In this document: one piece after another, positions 60,084 to 64,000 of the stretch
Layout: the number at the start of each line of letters is the position of its first letter
Numbering within the stretch: the stretch's first letter is position 1
Assembly: GCA_938092015.1 (NCBI GenBank)
Contig: CALKOT010000036.1
Location: 1-64,000, forward strand
DNA length: 64,000 nucleotides
Direction: 5' to 3'
Source of the DNA: an uncultured Paracoccaceae bacterium
GTDB taxonomy: Bacteria > Pseudomonadota > Alphaproteobacteria > Rhodobacterales > Rhodobacteraceae
Translations under genes and position numbers: made by a program
Notes under the pieces: generated by a model
What the model was told of the DNA's origin: nothing
Databases searched by the model: none
What the model saw: the letters and a program-made list of their open reading frames with translations, nothing else

Positions 60084-60152
60084 CAAAACCGTAGACACCC
60101 TTGATTTCCGAGGCCGCAGCGCTTCCATTGCATGAAACGAATGTGAGGCTTC

Positions 60153-61064
60153 ATGACCAACCTACCAACTTCAATCGATGAAACGCAGAAGATGCTTGGA
60201 GACGTCGATTACGTTTGCGGGCGCGGGCTGGCGACGATTACTTTCCTGTCGCTGACCTTGGGCCGCCCATTGTTTCTGGAAGGCGAAGCTGGCGTTGGCA
60301 AAACCGAGATCGCCAAGGCGCTGGCCGCCGCATTAGGCCGCCGCCTGATCCGGCTCCAGTGCTATGAAGGTCTCGACGCTTCATCTGCAGTGTATGAGTG
60401 GAACTTCCCCGCCCAGATGGTCGCGATCCGCACGGCCGAGGCGTCTGGTGGTGGTGACCGCAAGGCGCTGACGGAAGAGCTGTTTTCCGAGGAATATCTG
60501 ATCCGCCGTCCGTTGTTGGAGGCGATGAAACCCCAGGAAGGCGGCGCGCCAGTCCTGCTGATTGATGAGCTGGACCGCACGGATGAACCGTTTGAGGCGT
60601 TCCTGCTGGAAGCACTCAGTGATTTTCAGGTCACGATCCCTGAACTTGGCACAGTGAAGGCGCCCGAGGCGCCGATCGTCATCATCACTTCAAACCGTAC
60701 ACGCGAAGTGCATGACGCGCTGAAACGCCGGTGCCTTTACCATTGGGTAGACTACCCGAATTTCGACCGCGAGATGGAGATCCTGCAGGCCCGCACGCCA
60801 GAGGCGTCGGACGCTCTCAGCAAAGAAATCGTAGCTTTCGTCCAACAGCTTCGCACCGAAGATCTATTCAAGAAACCGGGCGTGGCCGAAACCATCGACT
60901 GGGCTAAATGCTTGCTGGCGCTGGATGCGGTTGCGATCAGCCCACAGGTCATTGCCGACACACTGGGCGCAATCCTGAAATATCAGGATGATATCGCCAC
61001 GCTTCATGGGTCTGAAGCCAGCCGTATCCTCGAAGACGCCAAGAAAAGGTTGGAACCTGCCTGA
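60153..61064 (+). CDS. MoxR-family AAA ATPase (CoxD-like)
   Basis: GRPLFLEGEAGVGKTEIAKALA, LIDELDRTDEPFEAFLLE, ITSNRTREVHDALKRRCLYHW. Confidence 0.93.
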   Translation: MTNLPTSIDETQKMLGDVDYVCGRGLATITFLSLTLGRPLFLEGEAGVGKTEIAKALAAALGRRLIRLQCYEGLDASSAVYEWNFPAQMVAIRTAEASGGGDRKALTEELFSEEYLIRRPLLEAMKPQEGGAPVLLIDELDRTDEPFEAFLLEALSDFQVTIPELGTVKAPEAPIVIITSNRTREVHDALKRRCLYHWVDYPNFDREMEILQARTPEASDALSKEIVAFVQQLRTEDLFKKPGVAETIDWAKCLLALDAVAISPQVIADTLGAILKYQDDIATLHGSEASRILEDAKKRLEPA

Positions 61065-62314
61065 TGGTCACTTACGCCGACCTTCCGACCCCTGTGGACG
61101 GCAAGTTTGCGGCCAACATCACCCATTTTGGCCGCGCGCTGCGCAAGGCTGGCCTGCCTGTCGGGCCGGGGCGAATCGTCGATGCGATCAAGGCGGTTGA
61201 GGCGGCTGGGTTTACCGACCGGGATGACTTTTACTGGACCCTACACGCTTGTTTCGTCTCAAAATCCGAACATCGCACCCTCTTTCGCCAGACCTTCCGC
61301 CTGTTCTGGCGGGATCCGCAGTTTCTGGAACAGATGATGTCGGCCATGTTGCCGATGATGCGGGGCGTGGCAGAGGAACATAAACCTGAGGATGCTGAAC
61401 GCAGGGCTGCCGAAGCGCTGCTGGATGGTGCAGAACAGCCAAAGCCGCCCAAGAACCAGGAAGAGGATGAGCTGGTTGAGATCGACGCCTCGCTCACCTT
61501 CTCGGGCGAGGAAAAGCTGAAATCCCAGGATTTTGAGCAAATGACAGCGGCGGAGCAGGCCGAGGCCCTCCGCGCCATTTCCAAACTCGACCTACCCGTC
61601 CGCCCAATCGCATCGCGCCGTACTCGATCAGCCGCCTTGGGCCGCTATCCCGACTGGCGCGGCACTATGCGCCAGGCGATGCGCCATGGCGGTGAGGTTC
61701 GCTCGCTGGCGATGAAGGAACGGCGCACCCGCTGGCCATCGCTGATTGCGCTCTGCGATATTTCCGGGTCGATGAGCGGATACAGCCGGATGCTGCTCCA
61801 TTTCCTTCACGCCGCATCGAACGCCAAGGGCGCGGGATGGGCCGATGTTCATACCTTTACGTTCGGCACGCGCCTCACGAACATCACCCGGCATCTGAAA
61901 GTACGCGACGTCGACAGCGCCCTGCGCCGTGCTGGCGCTGAGGCGGAAGATTGGGAAGGCGGCACGCGGATTGGCGAATGCCTCCATCGCTTCAACCGCG
62001 ACTGGTCACGCCGGGTGCTGGGCCAAGGATCGGTCGTTCTTCTGATCACCGACGGCCTCGACCGCGATGATCCTGAGCGCCTGCGGGCTGAGATGGAACG
62101 CTTGCAACTATCTTGCCGTAAGCTGATCTGGCTTAACCCCCTTCTGAGGTGGGAGGGGTTTGCCCCCAAGGCTCGAGGCGTCAAAGCAATGCTGCCACAT
62201 GTGGACAGCTTTCGCGCCTCACACTCTATCGCGTCACTTGAGGATCTCGCCGCCGCCCTGACCCGTCCCGATGATCTGGGTGACAAGGCGCGGCTGATGA
62301 AACTGCTGGAATAG
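61064..62314 (+). CDS. VWA domain protein (CoxE-like)
   Basis: LIALCDISGSMSGYSRMLLHFLHA MIDAS-like; VVLLITDGLDRDD. Confidence 0.92.
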   Translation: MVTYADLPTPVDGKFAANITHFGRALRKAGLPVGPGRIVDAIKAVEAAGFTDRDDFYWTLHACFVSKSEHRTLFRQTFRLFWRDPQFLEQMMSAMLPMMRGVAEEHKPEDAERRAAEALLDGAEQPKPPKNQEEDELVEIDASLTFSGEEKLKSQDFEQMTAAEQAEALRAISKLDLPVRPIASRRTRSAALGRYPDWRGTMRQAMRHGGEVRSLAMKERRTRWPSLIALCDISGSMSGYSRMLLHFLHAASNAKGAGWADVHTFTFGTRLTNITRHLKVRDVDSALRRAGAEAEDWEGGTRIGECLHRFNRDWSRRVLGQGSVVLLITDGLDRDDPERLRAEMERLQLSCRKLIWLNPLLRWEGFAPKARGVKAMLPHVDSFRASHSIASLEDLAAALTRPDDLGDKARLMKLLE

Positions 62315-62445
62315 GCGCCGCGTGTCAGGGGCAGGCCTTGGGATAGTAGCGTGATCTGAGTATTCTCGGATCAAAGCGACGCCAAAGCATTGCCCATCGG
62401 GCGCCGACCTTCCAAATATAGGCTAACAGCCTGAGAGGACCCGCT

Positions 62446-63450
62446 ATGAACGCCGCCCATGAACAAATAATCGAACAGGCGTTGGCATGGATCGATGCTG
62501 GCAAAGGCGCCGCTTTGGCGACTGTCGTGCAAACCTGGGGGTCAGCCCCCCGCCCGGTCGGGTCTCTGCTGGCGATTTCCTCAGATGCTGAGCTTGCCGG
62601 ATCGGTTTCAGGTGGATGCGTGGAAAGCGCCGTCGCCGCCGAAGCGCTTGAGGCTTTGGAGGACGGCGCCTGCCGCATCCTGTCCTACGGTGTGTCCGAT
62701 GAAGAGGCGTTTGGCGTCGGCCTCGCCTGTGGCGGCGAAATCCGGGTTATGGTTGAACCGATTGAAGTCGGCCAAGGCCCCGACATCGCCATGCTGCGCG
62801 AACTGGCAGAGGCACGCGCCAACCGCGGCGCAGCGATCTACGCCGTGAATGTCGAGACATGGAAACGCCGGCTGATTGCACCTGATGCAGATGATCCATT
62901 GGCTGAAGAAGCCGCCACCATTCGCCTGACCGACAAGTCCGCCTTTGCAGGCGACTGGTTCCTTGGTGTCCACAACCCGCCTTTGCGGCTGGCCGTCATT
63001 GGCGCGGTTCACATTGCTCAGCCGCTGATGCAGATGGCCCGCCTGTCTGGTTATGACGCCACCCTGATCGACCCGCGTGAGGCATTCGCGGCAGAGGCCC
63101 GGTTTCCAGGCGAGACCATTACGCATGACTGGCCGGATGCGGCGCTTAAGGCCCACGGGCTAGATGCGCGCACCGCCGTCGTAACCTTGACCCACGACAC
63201 AAAGCTGGATGATCCCGCAATCCAGACAGCTTTGTCTTCGCCGATCTTCTATCTTGGCTGCCTTGGATCAAAGAAAACCCACGGCGCGCGGGTGGGCAGA
63301 TTGAAGGACGCCGGGTTTGCCGACGAACAGATTGCAAAAATCAACGGGCCAATAGGATTGGACATAGGCGCGAAATCCCCTGCAGAGATTGCCGTCGCAA
63401 TTATGGCTGAGATGACAGAACATCTGCGACGCCCGGAAATCAGGAAATGA
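62446..63450 (+). CDS. XdhC family protein (CoxF-like)
   Basis: ATVVQTWGSAPRPVGSLLAIS, GSVSGGCVESAVAAEA, GSKKTHGARVGRLKDAG, INGPIGLDIGAKSPAEIAVAIMAE. Confidence 0.93.
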   Translation: MNAAHEQIIEQALAWIDAGKGAALATVVQTWGSAPRPVGSLLAISSDAELAGSVSGGCVESAVAAEALEALEDGACRILSYGVSDEEAFGVGLACGGEIRVMVEPIEVGQGPDIAMLRELAEARANRGAAIYAVNVETWKRRLIAPDADDPLAEEAATIRLTDKSAFAGDWFLGVHNPPLRLAVIGAVHIAQPLMQMARLSGYDATLIDPREAFAAEARFPGETITHDWPDAALKAHGLDARTAVVTLTHDTKLDDPAIQTALSSPIFYLGCLGSKKTHGARVGRLKDAGFADEQIAKINGPIGLDIGAKSPAEIAVAIMAEMTEHLRRPEIRK

Positions 63451-64000
63451 AATTTGGCGCCGTTCCGGTCAAGGATGCAACCGGCTGCATTCTTGCCCAT
63501 TCCCTTACAATCAACGGGCAGAAATTTCAGAAAGGCCTGAAATTATCTGAAGATGAAATCTCTTCACTGCTGACGGCTGGCGTCGCCACTGTAACTGTGG
63601 CTGAAATTGAGGCCACCGATCTGCCAGAAGATGAAGCAGCCGCCTTGCTGGCTAAGCGCCTTTTGGCGGCTGGCATGACGCTGTCCGCGCCATTCACCGG
63701 CAGGGCGAACATCTTTGCCGAAGGCGAAGGTTTGTTGCAGGTCGACCCTGCCCGCATCCAATTTGCAAATGACGTAGATGAAGCAATCACCATCGCCACC
63801 CTTCCCGAAATTACACGCGTGCGGGATCGTCAAATGCTGGCGACGGTCAAGATCATTCCCTATGGCGCATCCCAGGCTTCAGTCGCAGAGGTCGCGCGCC
63901 GCCTTGGCGAAGGGCAAGCGATGACGGTTCATCGTCGCGCCATCTCAAAAGCATCTGTTTTCCTGACTGAAACACCCGGCATGAAGTCTAAACTGCTGGT
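63447..64000 (+). CDS. molybdopterin-binding / MoeA-like protein, truncated by window end
   Basis: MKFGAVPVKDATGCILAHSLTINGQKFQKGLKLSEDEISSLLTAGV...; open at right edge. Confidence 0.8.
   Translation, partial: MKFGAVPVKDATGCILAHSLTINGQKFQKGLKLSEDEISSLLTAGVATVTVAEIEATDLPEDEAAALLAKRLLAAGMTLSAPFTGRANIFAEGEGLLQVDPARIQFANDVDEAITIATLPEITRVRDRQMLATVKIIPYGASQASVAEVARRLGEGQAMTVHRRAISKASVFLTETPGMKSKLL

Noticed and set aside
60153-62314. MoxR-VWA pair as a novel defence or stress module
   Set aside because: Followed directly by XdhC and MoeA-like genes, matching the known CoxD/CoxE maturation context.
1-64000. CRISPR array or complete prophage
   Set aside because: No spaced identical repeats beyond the 3-unit 23-bp array, and no phage structural, cas or integrase genes recognized.

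Overview
Alphaproteobacterial, Rhodobacterales-like chromosomal window. Positions 1-6.2 kb are accessory DNA: plasmid/ICE-type genes (DUF3768-like, DUF1640-like, HTH_36-type replication-like protein with a 23-bp palindromic repeat array) followed by IS remnants. From 6.2 kb to the end it is mostly ordinary: M32 carboxypeptidase, SlyX, an eroded type II secretion/pseudopilin cluster, alternative oxidase, a solitary formate dehydrogenase alpha subunit, transporters, TrhO, hydroxypyruvate isomerase, SRP RNA, thymidine kinase, Prs, Suv3-like helicase/S4/FdxA/CarD, P450, ZapE, CtaD, an RTX repeat protein, MgtE, and a CoxD/CoxE/XdhC/MoeA-like molybdenum hydroxylase maturation cluster running off the right edge. 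No new multi-gene system was found. The most striking signal is that at least seven genes each carry one in-frame stop codon with homologous-looking sequence continuing in the same frame on the other side (DUF1640-like, HTH replication-like, secretin, SGNH-like, sulfotransferase, sterol desaturase, histidine kinase). Four of these fit Gln codon to TAA/TAG. Other notable items are a gspF/gspD deletion chimera, the 23-bp palindromic array, a structured leader in front of carD, a 36-residue higher-order repeat in the RTX protein, and a C9 tract abutting the mgtE start. All family assignments come from reading the sequence; no searches were run.
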